Shown here piece by piece: positions 1 through 7,795 of a DNA stretch of 33,014 nucleotides. Both the position numbers and the translations under genes were made by a program. How positions within the stretch are numbered: position 1 is the stretch's first letter; every line of letters starts with the position of its first letter. The notes beneath the pieces are model-generated. The model saw nothing but the letters and a program-made list of their open reading frames with translations. It ran no database searches and had not been told where the DNA came from. Source of the DNA: an uncultured Rhodospirillales bacterium (GTDB taxonomy: Bacteria > Pseudomonadota > Alphaproteobacteria > Azospirillales > Azospirillaceae); NCBI GenBank assembly GCA_903920145.1, contig CAIXKV010000004.1, positions 1 to 33,014 of the forward strand. Reading direction: 5' to 3'.

Positions 1-140
1 AGCTATAACGATGACACACTGCCGGTATCGGGCCGCGACGACGGCCCCGCGCGCCCATGCGCGCGAAGCCAAGGGCGCGGATGCGCCCGCCCGGCGTCTG
101 AGGGCAGACTTGATGAGTCACCATCAAGGCTCGATGGTTA
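1..140 (+). repeat. Palindromic repeat copy A, left end cut by window
   Basis: This is a member of the interspersed multi-hairpin family described under copy H. The core hairpins GGGCCGCG..., GGGCGCGGATGCGCCC and CTTGATG...CATCAAGG are present. The right end is GATGGTTA (one extra T compared with the usual GGTA), followed by TAA at 141-143. The left TACC end is not seen, so the element either begins before the window or is eroded. It lies just beyond the 3' end of the GT41 gene. Confidence 0.8.
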
Positions 141-195
141 TAACTCATTGAAAAAACGGAGGGACTGTGACCAGAACATTCGCGTCCCCATCACG

Positions 196-2592
196 TCAGC
201 TCGTGCCCCGTCCACCATCCAGCATCCCAAGGCATGCTGCCACGAAGTCCTGGACAAAGCGATCCTGATCACAGAGGGGCGAGGCCAGCAATCGCTGTCG
301 CAGTCCAGCCCGCCACGCGGCCAAACGCCCCCAGTCCGTCGCTAACGTCAACGCCCGCTCAACATACTGATCCTGGTCTTGGGCGATGCTGTCGGTCAAG
401 CCTACGGTGGTCAGGAACCCGAACGAGTGTCGGCTGGCGAAACTCTCTCCTGGATAAGTCACCACCGGAACCCCCATCCAAAGGCACTCCAGAGTGGTGG
501 TGCTGCCTGAGAATGGGAACGAATCCAACGCCAGATCGACACGCCCGATGGCCGCCAAATGGTCGGTATGCCCGGTTCGCCCCAGGAAACGCAGCCGATC
601 GGCGCTCACGCCCCGATGTTCGAATGCCGTTTCCAGGCGCCGTCGGCAGTCAGCATCCTCGAAGGCCCGTGCCTTCAGCACCAGTCGGGCTTGGGGCAAA
701 CCCCGCAAAATCCGGCTCCAGACATCGACCACCCCGTCATTGAGCTTGGCCAAAATATTGAACGAGCCGAAGGTGATATGCCCATTCGTGAAGGCTGGAA
801 GCGGGGTTACGGGTAAAGTCGCCATCGGCGGCTGGTAGCAAATGAAACTGTTGGGCAGACGCACGATCCGTTCGCGGTAATAGGGCTCGTGGCCCTCTGG
901 CACTTGATGTCGATCCGCCAGCAAAACATCCATGGTCTCGAGGCCCGTGGTGGCCATGTAACCGGCCCAACTCACCTGAATCGGCGCGGGTCGACGCGCG
1001 AAGGTCAAGAGCCGATTGCCTTCCATGTGGCCGGTCAGGTCGAACAGGATCTCGATCCGATCGGCGGCAATGGTGGCCGCCAACTCATCGTCAGAGCATC
1101 CATGCACCGATCGCCACAGCGTCGCCGCCGCCCGGAACCGAGCGGTGAGCCGGTCTTGGTCGTCGGGTTTTTCGGGGTGGTTGGCATAACACACCAGCTC
1201 GTACCCGGCCTGTCGCAGTCCCTCCAGCGTTCGGATGGTAAAGAAGCCGACCGGATGATCACGAAAGTCAGGAGACACGAAGCCCAGTCGGGGCAAAGCG
1301 GTTCCGCTCCCGACGGTTCCGCTCCCGACGGTCCCGCTCAAGGACGGTGCCGCCGGCCCTGTCCCGACAAAACGGGCGGCACAGGTCTCATTCCAGGCCC
1401 GATGAGCCGCCAGGATCTCCGGCAACCCCACCCCCGGCAGAAACATCTGAAGATAAACCCAATTGCCGTAGGCGCCGGGATGATCCGGTTGCAACGCCAA
1501 GGCCCGCCGGAAACAGGCTTCGGCATCCGCCAAACGCCCCTGTTCAACCAGCACATTGCCCAATCCATAATGATCATCGGCGTGGTCTGGCCGCTGCCCG
1601 AGCAATCGCCGATAACAGGCTTCGGCCTCGCTCAGGGCCCCTTGAGACAGCCAGGCCATCCCCAGATTGCCCAAGACGGCTTCATGGTAGGGGGGATGGT
1701 TTAACACCCTCGAGCCTTGATGGTGACTCGTCAAGGCTGCCTTCAGACGCCGGGCGGGCGCATCCGCGCCCTTGGCTTCGTGTCCACGAGGACGCAGGGC
1801 CGCCGTCGTGGCCCGATACCGGCGGTGTGTCGGTGTCAGGGCTTGCCGGTATAACACCTGCTGATAGCAGGCGATGGCCTCTACCACTCGCCCTTGGGCG
1901 AACAACGCGAGCCCCAAATTCCCGGTAGCCTCACCGTAATCGGGAGACTCGGCCAAGGCGTGCCGATATTCGGCCTCAGCCTCGACCAAACGGCCTTGAT
2001 TCAACAACACATTGCCAAGATTGCTGCGCGTCTGGACATCGGTCGGATCCAGAGCTAAGGCGCGTCGATAGTGAGTTTCGGCTTCGGCCAACCGCCCTTG
2101 ATGGAACAAGGTCGTGCCAAGATCGCCATAAATCCCAGCTTGTTCCGAGTTCTGGTCCAGCACCCACCGAAACGCCGCCTCCGCCTTGCTGGCCTCTCCC
2201 AGCCCTAACCAGGCGATGCCCAGATTTTTCCGGGCGTTCAGATGGTCCGGGGCTAAGTCCAAAGCCTGTTGATAGGCGGTCACGGCTTCGTTGATCCGAC
2301 CCAAAGCGAGCCGGGCGTTGCCCAAACTCATCCAGGCTTCGGCCCAGTCTGGCCGAACCTCCACCGCCCGCCCCAACAGACCTTCGGCCTCGTCAAAACG
2401 CCCCAGCCGGTGGGTGAGGACTCCCAGATAGTGCAAAGCCTCCCCCTGATCGGGGCGCTCGGCCAGAACGCCCCGATACAGCATTTCGGCCACGGCAAAA
2501 CGCTCGGCCCGGAGATGGCCCAACGCCCACGTCAACCGCTCGGCCACGGCCACGCCCCGAGTCGCCATCGACAGTAAGGAGTTTCGAACCAT
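196..2592 (-). CDS. TPR-repeat protein with GT41 (O-GlcNAc transferase-like, SPINDLY-type) catalytic domain, carrying an in-frame repeat insertion
   Basis: The N-terminal half is a run of 34-residue TPRs (motifs such as YRRALALDPTD and NLGNVLLNQGRL). The C-terminal half resembles the GT41 catalytic region: SPDFRDHPVGFF near its start, then FGSFNILAKLND, and DSFPFSGSTTTLECLWMGVP with the UDP-sugar-binding region. The family transfers a sugar from a nucleotide donor to protein Ser/Thr; the bacterial substrates are mostly unknown. I chose the ATG at 2592 (MVRNSLLS, 798 aa). A longer reading frame to 2751 runs into repeat copy C and its first about 50 residues are repeat-derived. MATRG at 2568 is another possible start. 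Residues about 248-297 are encoded by repeat copy B; without them the neighbouring TPRs align with normal spacing. The frame is open throughout, so the gene may still be functional. The family call is firm; the substrate is unknown. Confidence 0.9.
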   Translation of the reverse strand: MVRNSLLSMATRGVAVAERLTWALGHLRAERFAVAEMLYRGVLAERPDQGEALHYLGVLTHRLGRFDEAEGLLGRAVEVRPDWAEAWMSLGNARLALGRINEAVTAYQQALDLAPDHLNARKNLGIAWLGLGEASKAEAAFRWVLDQNSEQAGIYGDLGTTLFHQGRLAEAETHYRRALALDPTDVQTRSNLGNVLLNQGRLVEAEAEYRHALAESPDYGEATGNLGLALFAQGRVVEAIACYQQVLYRQALTPTHRRYRATTAALRPRGHEAKGADAPARRLKAALTSHHQGSRVLNHPPYHEAVLGNLGMAWLSQGALSEAEACYRRLLGQRPDHADDHYGLGNVLVEQGRLADAEACFRRALALQPDHPGAYGNWVYLQMFLPGVGLPEILAAHRAWNETCAARFVGTGPAAPSLSGTVGSGTVGSGTALPRLGFVSPDFRDHPVGFFTIRTLEGLRQAGYELVCYANHPEKPDDQDRLTARFRAAATLWRSVHGCSDDELAATIAADRIEILFDLTGHMEGNRLLTFARRPAPIQVSWAGYMATTGLETMDVLLADRHQVPEGHEPYYRERIVRLPNSFICYQPPMATLPVTPLPAFTNGHITFGSFNILAKLNDGVVDVWSRILRGLPQARLVLKARAFEDADCRRRLETAFEHRGVSADRLRFLGRTGHTDHLAAIGRVDLALDSFPFSGSTTTLECLWMGVPVVTYPGESFASRHSFGFLTTVGLTDSIAQDQDQYVERALTLATDWGRLAAWRAGLRQRLLASPLCDQDRFVQDFVAACLGMLDGGRGTS
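1705..1851 (-). repeat. Palindromic repeat copy B inserted in frame within the GT41/TPR gene
   Basis: The element reads right end to left end on the + strand, from CACCCTCGAGCC (1705, CACC in place of TACC) to GCCGGTA (ending 1851). It is flanked by TAA at 1702-1704 and 1852-1854. Direct repeats TAACACC at 1702-1708 and 1852-1858 are exactly 150 bp apart, which is 50 codons. Compared with other copies, the reading frame lacks the usual stop near the end (GTATAA is altered). Confidence 0.93.
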
Positions 2593-2634
2593 ATCCGCTC
2601 GCGATAAAGGCCATTTTCGAGAGTCGATGGTATA

Positions 2635-2728
2635 TACCAACGGCCCTAGACAATGATCCGTGCCGTTGGTATCGGCGGCGACCGCCGCCGCGCGCCCCAT
2701 GGCGCGAAGCCAAGGGCGCGGATGCGCC
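2635..2728 (+). repeat. Palindromic repeat copy C (variant-end subfamily, truncated on the right)
   Basis: The copy starts TACCAACGGC and forms the end hairpin ACCAACGGC/GCCGTTGGT, as in copy D. It then carries the core GGGCGCGGATGCGCC and stops at about 2728, lacking the right third. It lies between the divergent GT41 gene and the Sco gene, so it probably sits in or beside their promoters and creates artificial N-terminal extensions for both reading frames. Confidence 0.85.
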
Positions 2729-2769
2729 TTCCCCCTCACCAGTATGACCAAAAAAACGTGGATACCGTC

Positions 2770-3339
2770 ATGGATAAACGAGTCGTGCCCCTCGCTGGCG
2801 TGGTGGTTCTGGTGGTTCTGCTGTTCGCCAGCCTGGCTTGGGGACCAAGCGGACGGGGCGTCGGCATTAACAGCCGTTTTTCACTGGTGGATGATTCCGG
2901 TCATGCCGTCTCAGACACGGATTTTCGTGGCCGGTTCTTACTGGTCTTTTTCGGTTACACGCACTGTCCCGATGTCTGTCCGACCGAACTCCAAACCATG
3001 GCCGACGCCGTCCAGCGATTGGGGGCCGCCGGTGCCTCTGTTCAACCCATTTTCATCACCGTCGATCCCGAACGCGACACCAGCGCCGTTCTCCACGATT
3101 ATGTGGCCTTGTTCCCACCGCGCCTCGTTGGATTGACCGGCAGCCCGGAACAGATCGCCGCCGCCGCACGATCCTATCGCGTGTTCTACCGCCGTGCCCC
3201 ATCGGCCGATGGTGGGTATTCCATGGATCACTCGGGGCTGATCTATGTGATTGGCCCTGATGGTCGCTTTTGGACCGCTTTCGCTCCCAGCACTTCTGTG
3301 GATAGCATCGTGGCCACCCTTCGCCGCCGCTTGCAATGA
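2770..3339 (+). CDS. SCO1/SenC/PrrC-family copper chaperone or thiol-disulfide protein
   Basis: The 189-residue protein has an N-terminal membrane anchor (VVPLAGVVVLVVLLFASLAW), so its thioredoxin-like domain should face the periplasm. The Sco signature FFGYTHCPDVCPTEL gives the CxxxC copper-binding pair, and the expected distal histidine is in SMDHSGLIYVIG. The family delivers copper to the CuA site of cytochrome c oxidase or acts as a redox sensor. I chose the ATG at 2770 because the reading frame before it runs through repeat copy C and because the hydrophobic anchor follows it directly. No cytochrome oxidase genes are adjacent in the window, so the partner is not shown. Confidence 0.92.
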   Translation: MDKRVVPLAGVVVLVVLLFASLAWGPSGRGVGINSRFSLVDDSGHAVSDTDFRGRFLLVFFGYTHCPDVCPTELQTMADAVQRLGAAGASVQPIFITVDPERDTSAVLHDYVALFPPRLVGLTGSPEQIAAAARSYRVFYRRAPSADGGYSMDHSGLIYVIGPDGRFWTAFAPSTSVDSIVATLRRRLQ

Positions 3340-3403
3340 CCGCTCGATCCGTGGGGCGCGCTGGTTCAGCGTCGCCCTGATCGGATCGCTTCACCCTGCC
3401 GAA

Positions 3404-3715
3404 TCAAGCCGACAGCCGTACATAATGCCGAACCGGCAGCTTGCGCGGGCTGGTGGTGTCGGTTCGTTGAATGAACCACCAATCCCCCAACAGCGCCCCG
3501 GACGCTCCGCCAGCCAGAGTCCAGGCTGCCCCGCCCAACAAAGCATAAAGCCCAACCGCTCCGCCCAACATGCCCGCGCCAACAATCATGGCTTGGTCTG
3601 ATGTCAACCCAAAATGCGTCATCGCCTCATGTCCAGGCGAGACCGGCTGTGTTGGTTCGGCAATTCCTGCCAATGGCAGCGCCGCCACCAGGGCGACCAA
3701 GAAGAGTTTCCGCAT
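3404..3715 (-). CDS. Small hypothetical membrane protein with signal peptide
   Basis: The protein is about 103 residues. It has a signal-peptide-like start ([21 protein letters not shown]), a short polar stretch, and a Gly/Ala-rich hydrophobic segment ([28 protein letters not shown], which I split here only for reading) followed by [11 protein letters not shown] chose the ATG at 3715; a GTG directly upstream (3718) is equally possible, and GGAG lies about 8 bases before. It is convergent with the Sco gene. I do not recognise a named family; secretion followed by one or two glycine-zipper-like membrane segments is all that can be supported. Confidence 0.6.
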   Translation of the reverse strand: MRKLFLVALVAALPLAGIAEPTQPVSPGHEAMTHFGLTSDQAMIVGAGMLGGAVGLYALLGGAAWTLAGGASGALLGDWWFIQRTDTTSPRKLPVRHYVRLSA

Positions 3716-3955
3716 CACCTTACTCCGCGCCGTCCTTCCTTAACGCCAAGCCGCCCGAGCCCTCTGCCAGGGCCGCCATTTGCCTTTCAATCCCGGTATC
3801 ATTTCAATGGCCCAACCAAGAGTCAAATGCCTTGGAAAAAGAGCCTCCGTATTGATGCAGGCAGCCAAGCGGATTACCTTATCCCGCACTGTCCAAAGAT
3901 GCGGTATTTTCCTAGAAACGACGCCGCGACATTTCGACGCCAAGGACTCTATCTT

Positions 3956-4657
3956 ATGATCGATGAACACCAAGGGGCCTTGGTCCTGTTTTCCGGGGGG
4001 CAGGATTCTGCGAGCTGTCTGGCTTGGGCACTCGACCGTTTCGAGCGCGTCGAAACCGTTGGATTCGACTATGGCCAGCGCCATGTCGTCGAAATGGCCT
4101 GCCGGGACCGGGTGCGCGACGGTATTGCGGGGCTGAATCCGCTCTGGCGGCGCCGCTTGGGTCGTGACCATCGGGTGGACTTGGCGTCGTTGGGCGCCGT
4201 TGCCGAGTCTGCCCTGACCCGCGACACCGCCATTCACGTCCCCGACCATGGTTTGCCGACCACTTTTGTTCCCGGTCGTAATCTGGTCTTTCTGACCTTC
4301 GCCGCCATCGTCGCCCAGGCCTGCAACCTCCGCCGTCTGGTGGGGGGCATGTGTGAAACTGATTTCTCGGGTTATCCCGACTGCCGCGACGACACCATCA
4401 AGGCGATGCAGGTTGCGCTGAATCTGGGGATGGAGCGGCGTTTTGTCATCGATACGCCGCTGATGTGGCTGGATAAGGCCAGTTCATGGAGATTGGTCGA
4501 ACAGTTGGGCGGTGAGGCTTTGGTCGAGTGCATTCGCGTCGAGACCCACAGTTGCTATCAGGGCAACCGAGATATCCTGTATGCCTGGGGCTATGGCTGC
4601 GCGGCGTGCCCCGCCTGCCGGTTGCGGGCTGCGGGTTGGGCCGCGTATCGGGGGTAG
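3956..4657 (+). CDS. queC: 7-cyano-7-deazaguanine synthase
   Basis: QueC converts 7-carboxy-7-deazaguanine to preQ0 with ammonia and ATP, in the queuosine tRNA-modification pathway. The 233-residue product starts [18 protein letters not shown], giving the ATP-pyrophosphatase P-loop SGGQDS. The C-terminal zinc site is visible as SCYQGNRD...[11 protein letters not shown], with four cysteines. FVPGRNLVF and [15 protein letters not shown] are also typical of the family. I chose the ATG at 3956 because AAGGA lies 9 bases upstream and the family starts immediately before the P-loop; an open frame extending to 3614 has no family similarity. No other que genes are in the window. Confidence 0.95.
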   Translation: MIDEHQGALVLFSGGQDSASCLAWALDRFERVETVGFDYGQRHVVEMACRDRVRDGIAGLNPLWRRRLGRDHRVDLASLGAVAESALTRDTAIHVPDHGLPTTFVPGRNLVFLTFAAIVAQACNLRRLVGGMCETDFSGYPDCRDDTIKAMQVALNLGMERRFVIDTPLMWLDKASSWRLVEQLGGEALVECIRVETHSCYQGNRDILYAWGYGCAACPACRLRAAGWAAYRG

Positions 4658-4697
4658 GGTGGGGGGCTCTTGGTGGGCAAAGCCCACGAAGGCTTTA

Positions 4698-4765
4698 TAC
4701 CCTCGGGCCTTGATGGTGACTCATCAAGGCTGCCCTCAGACGCGTCAACGTCCAAGGCCATTGGA
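4698..4765. repeat. 68-bp hybrid mini-copy E of the palindromic repeat
   Basis: The left part (TACCCTCGGGCCTTGATGG...CATCAAGGCTGCCCTCAGACG) is the standard right end of the family in reverse. The right part (GTCAACGTCCAAGGCCATTGGA) matches the end of copy D. The central hairpins are missing. TTA flanks both sides (4695-4697 and 4766-4768). It lies between the convergent queC and recN genes. Confidence 0.82.
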
Positions 4766-4820
4766 TTACCCTAGGGCGTCTCGCCCGGCGCGAGGGGCAA
4801 AATCTCCGACTTTTTAGGAG

Positions 4821-6509
4821 CTAGGCCCGGCCCGCCGGTCGCGCAGCCCCGCCCTTGATCAACTGAGTCGCCGCCGCGCGAGCCTCGCGCGTAACTTGGG
4901 CCCCGGATAGCATCCGGGCGATCTCTTCGCGCCGTTCCTCGCCCTCCAGTTCGACCACATCCGTCACCACCGCCTCGCCCCTCTGATCCTTGCGGACCTG
5001 GAAGTGGCCCACGCCGCGCGCGGCAACCTGGGGGCTGTGAGTGACCACCAGAACCTGAACGTCCCGACCCAACCGCTCCAGACGCTCGCCCACCGCCGCC
5101 GCGACGGCACCACCGATGCCTGCGTCAACCTCATCGAAGACCAGAGTTGGCACAGTGCCGGTGCGAGCCAGAACCACCTTCAGGGCGAGCATGAAGCGAG
5201 CCAGTTCTCCGCCTGAAGCGATTCGGCTGAGAGGACCGGGAGGGGCTCCGGGATTGGTCGAAATGCGAAAGGTCACGCGGTCGATGCCCGAGGCGCCCCA
5301 GTCGTCTTCGGCAAGGTCTTCGGTGCTGGTGACAAAGCGGGCCCGCTCCAACTTCAGAGGCGGCAATTCCTGGGCTACGGCGGCATCCAGTGCCTCGGCG
5401 GCAACGCGGCGGTGCTCGCTCAAGGCTTGTGCTGCTTCCAGATAAAAGGTGCGGCAATGGGCTGCTTCCCGAGCCAGTCGGGTCAAAGCGTCCCCCTGGT
5501 CTTCAATCAAGGCCAGCCGTTGCACGAGGTCATCACGCAACCCAGCCAGCCCATCAACCGCTACACCATGTTTGCGGGCCGCCGCGCGCAGGGCGAACAG
5601 GCGTTCTTCCACCTGATCCAAGCCCCCGCCGTCGCTGCCCAGGTCCGACGACACTCGAGCCAGAGAGGCCGTTGCCTCGGCCAATTCGCTGGCAGCGCGA
5701 TCCAGGGCCGCCAAGGCCTCGTCCAGCCGACTGCCGGCTTTGTCGGCGGCCCGACCCAGTTGGCGCATAGCGCCCGCCACCGCCCGTTCGGCACCTCGTT
5801 CGCCACCCAGATCGGCAGCCGCGCCGTTGATCGCCTCCATCAGCCGTTCTCGGTGCATTAGGACCGCACGGGTCTCGGCCAGCGTCTCTTCTTCACCGGG
5901 CTCCGGCGCCAGCTCTTCCAGTTCGGTGGCGGCATGACGGAGATAGTCTTCTTCGGCCCGCGCTCGAATGATCTCCGATTCGGCGTGAGTGCGCGCCCGC
6001 TCTACTTGACGCCATGCCTGCCATGCCGCAGCGACTCGAGTTGCCTCGGCCTCGAGTCCAGCATAGGCATCCAGAACATCGCCATGGGTGCGCGAGTCCA
6101 AAAGGCCGTGGCTGTCAAACTGGCCGTGGACCTCGACCAACGCCTCTCCGAGTCGCCGTAGCAACGCGACACCGATCGGCTGGTCATTGACAAAGGCCCG
6201 CGAGCGACCATCGGTGGTGACCACCCGACGCAAGGTCAGGCCATCATTTCCATCAAGCCCTTGATCTCGCAGAAGAGCAAACACCGGGTGGCTGTCGGGA
6301 AGCTGGAACTCGGCGGTGACAACCGCCTGATCGACGCCCCGTCGAACCAGACCGCTATCCCCCCGCGCTCCTAACGCCAGCCCCAGGGCATCGAGCAGAA
6401 TCGATTTGCCGGCCCCGGTCTCCCCAGTCAACACACACAGCCCTGACCGAAACGACAGCACCAAACGCTCAATCAGCACCACGTCGCGGATGGTCAGAGA
6501 CACCAACAT
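4821..6509 (-). CDS. recN: DNA repair protein RecN (SMC-like ATPase)
   Basis: RecN is an SMC-family ATPase acting in double-strand-break repair. The 562-residue product begins MLVSLTIRDVVLIERL with Walker A GETGAGKS near residue 30. The middle is Ala/Glu/Arg-rich and coiled-coil-like. The C-terminal ABC signature region is RIASGGELARFMLALK, and Walker B is TLVFDEVDAGIGG, followed by the VLVVTHSPQVAA switch. Length matches the family. It starts 26 bp after the end of bamD on the same strand, and bamD-recN is a common alphaproteobacterial order (often with lpxC and ligA), so co-transcription is likely. Confidence 0.96.
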   Translation of the reverse strand: MLVSLTIRDVVLIERLVLSFRSGLCVLTGETGAGKSILLDALGLALGARGDSGLVRRGVDQAVVTAEFQLPDSHPVFALLRDQGLDGNDGLTLRRVVTTDGRSRAFVNDQPIGVALLRRLGEALVEVHGQFDSHGLLDSRTHGDVLDAYAGLEAEATRVAAAWQAWRQVERARTHAESEIIRARAEEDYLRHAATELEELAPEPGEEETLAETRAVLMHRERLMEAINGAAADLGGERGAERAVAGAMRQLGRAADKAGSRLDEALAALDRAASELAEATASLARVSSDLGSDGGGLDQVEERLFALRAAARKHGVAVDGLAGLRDDLVQRLALIEDQGDALTRLAREAAHCRTFYLEAAQALSEHRRVAAEALDAAVAQELPPLKLERARFVTSTEDLAEDDWGASGIDRVTFRISTNPGAPPGPLSRIASGGELARFMLALKVVLARTGTVPTLVFDEVDAGIGGAVAAAVGERLERLGRDVQVLVVTHSPQVAARGVGHFQVRKDQRGEAVVTDVVELEGEERREEIARMLSGAQVTREARAAATQLIKGGAARPAGRA

Positions 6510-6535
6510 GGGTGATCTCGGCCTTCGTTCGATCT

Positions 6536-7447
6536 TTAGAACAGAGAATCCCAGAACGACTCGCCACCCTTGGCGGTATCGGCTTTGTCACCATCGGCCT
6601 TGGCCCCTCCGGCAGTCGTATTTCCGGCCTTGTCGCTCAACGGCTTGACGCCAGCCTCAACCAACAGGCCGTAGCTATCTTGATACCAGTCGCTACCGGG
6701 GAAATTATGTCCGAGAATCGCCGCCGCCCGCTGCGCCTCTCCAATCAAACCGACCGACAGATAACACTCGACCAATCGATGCAAAGCCTCGGCGGTGTGG
6801 CTGGTGGTCTGGTAGGTATCGACCACGGTGCGGAAACGACCAATCGCGGCGGCATAATTCTGTTGGGTGATATAGAAGCGGCCAATGGCCATTTCTTTAC
6901 CGGCCAAATGATCGGTGGTCAGATCAATCTTCAGCTTGGCATCACGAGCATATTCTGTGGTGGGAAAGCGACGGACCACCTCGTTCAACGCTTCCAGGGC
7001 CTGCTTAGTGATCTTTTGATCTCGACCAACATCGGCGATCTGTTCGTAGTAACACAATGCCTTGAGATAATAGGCATAGGAGACCTGATCGCTGCCGGGA
7101 TGAAGCTGGATATACCGATCCAGTGCAACGATCGCATCGTCATATTTCAGGTTCTGATAATGAGCGAAGGCCGCCATTAACTGCGCCTTGGTTGCCCATT
7201 GGGAATAAGGGTGCTGCCGCTCGACCTCATCGAACAATTTAGCGGCTTGCTTATAGTTCTTATCCTCCATGGCCTTGGCGGCCTCGTCATAGATTTGCTC
7301 GGGCGGTCGCTCCACATAGGGGAGTTCGTCCTTGTCCGAGGAACAGGCCGAAAGCCCGAATGCCAGCAGTGGAGCCGCCAGCAGCACCGCCGCAACGGAC
7401 AGACGGAAGGCGGAGAGCATCGAAGGACGAATCAGGCGACGGAGCAT
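6536..7447 (-). CDS. bamD: Outer-membrane assembly lipoprotein BamD
   Basis: BamD is the essential TPR lipoprotein of the BAM complex that inserts beta-barrel proteins in the outer membrane. The product (303 aa from this start) has a signal peptide ending in the lipobox LSAC, with the lipidated Cys followed by SSDKDELPYVERPPEQIYDEA. TPR-like helices follow (NYKQAAKLFDEVERQHPYS and IVALDRYIQLHPGS). I chose the ATG at 7447; a TTG at 7474 extends it by nine residues and neither has a clear ribosome-binding site. It is the first gene of a bamD-recN pair. Confidence 0.93.
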   Translation of the reverse strand: MLRRLIRPSMLSAFRLSVAAVLLAAPLLAFGLSACSSDKDELPYVERPPEQIYDEAAKAMEDKNYKQAAKLFDEVERQHPYSQWATKAQLMAAFAHYQNLKYDDAIVALDRYIQLHPGSDQVSYAYYLKALCYYEQIADVGRDQKITKQALEALNEVVRRFPTTEYARDAKLKIDLTTDHLAGKEMAIGRFYITQQNYAAAIGRFRTVVDTYQTTSHTAEALHRLVECYLSVGLIGEAQRAAAILGHNFPGSDWYQDSYGLLVEAGVKPLSDKAGNTTAGGAKADGDKADTAKGGESFWDSLF

Positions 7448-7575
7448 GGCAAACCGTACAGACAGGGGGGCCAAAGCAAGACGGCGTTTTCACACCGCGT
7501 CCCTTATAGCACGTCATCGCCAGCTCGAGACAAGCCAGCAATTCACTTTTTGATCCATGTCGAAAGAACCGGAAC

Positions 7576-7729
7576 TTATGCTGACGAGTCGTGACAATGT
7601 GTCATCGTCGATCCTTGGGCTGCGACCGCAGCCTCGTGCCCCCGAGCGCGAAGCCAAAGGCATCGATGCGCCCGTTCGGCGTCCAAGGGCCAGCCTCAAG
7701 GGGGCAAGATCAAGGCCTGAGGACGGGTA
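7576..7729 (+). repeat. Degenerate palindromic repeat copy F
   Basis: The order of blocks matches the family: a TCATCGTCG block, CTTGGGCTGCG, GAGCGCGAAGCCAAAGGC, GATGCGCCCG, CGGCGTC, and a decayed GCCTCAAG...CAAGGC arm ending GGGTA. Many substitutions mark it as an old copy. The boundaries are approximate and no clear duplication is visible. Confidence 0.6.
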
Positions 7730-7740
7730 TCCGCCGCCGC

Positions 7741-7786
7741 GCTTTGGCGGCATTCGAGAATAAAAATCTCGGACACCGCCAAAGGC
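7741..7786. terminator. Nested hairpin beyond the degP stop codon
   Basis: The outer arms GCTTTGGCGG (7741-7750) and CCGCCAAAGGC (7776-7786) pair with one bulge. An inner CGAGA/TCTCG stem closes an A-rich loop. It begins about 10 bp past the degP stop. On the degP strand there is no good U-run after the stem, so it may be an RNA-stabilising 3' structure and not an intrinsic terminator. Confidence 0.45.
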
Positions 7787-7795
7787 TGTCTTTTC

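Larger units (their letters stand above)
7448..7795. other. Intergenic stretch between degP and bamD
   Basis: These 348 bp hold no credible gene. They contain a degenerate repeat (copy F) and, near the degP 3' end, a long hairpin. The bamD promoter should be in the left part, but I see no convincing sigma-70 boxes. Confidence 0.7.

Noticed and set aside
2593-2751. Longer N-terminus of the GT41 protein
   Set aside because: The upstream codons lie in repeat C and have no TPR character.
3614-3955. 114-residue N-terminal extension of QueC
   Set aside because: It covers the start of the divergent small membrane gene and an intergenic stretch; the family begins just before the P-loop, where a ribosome-binding site is present.
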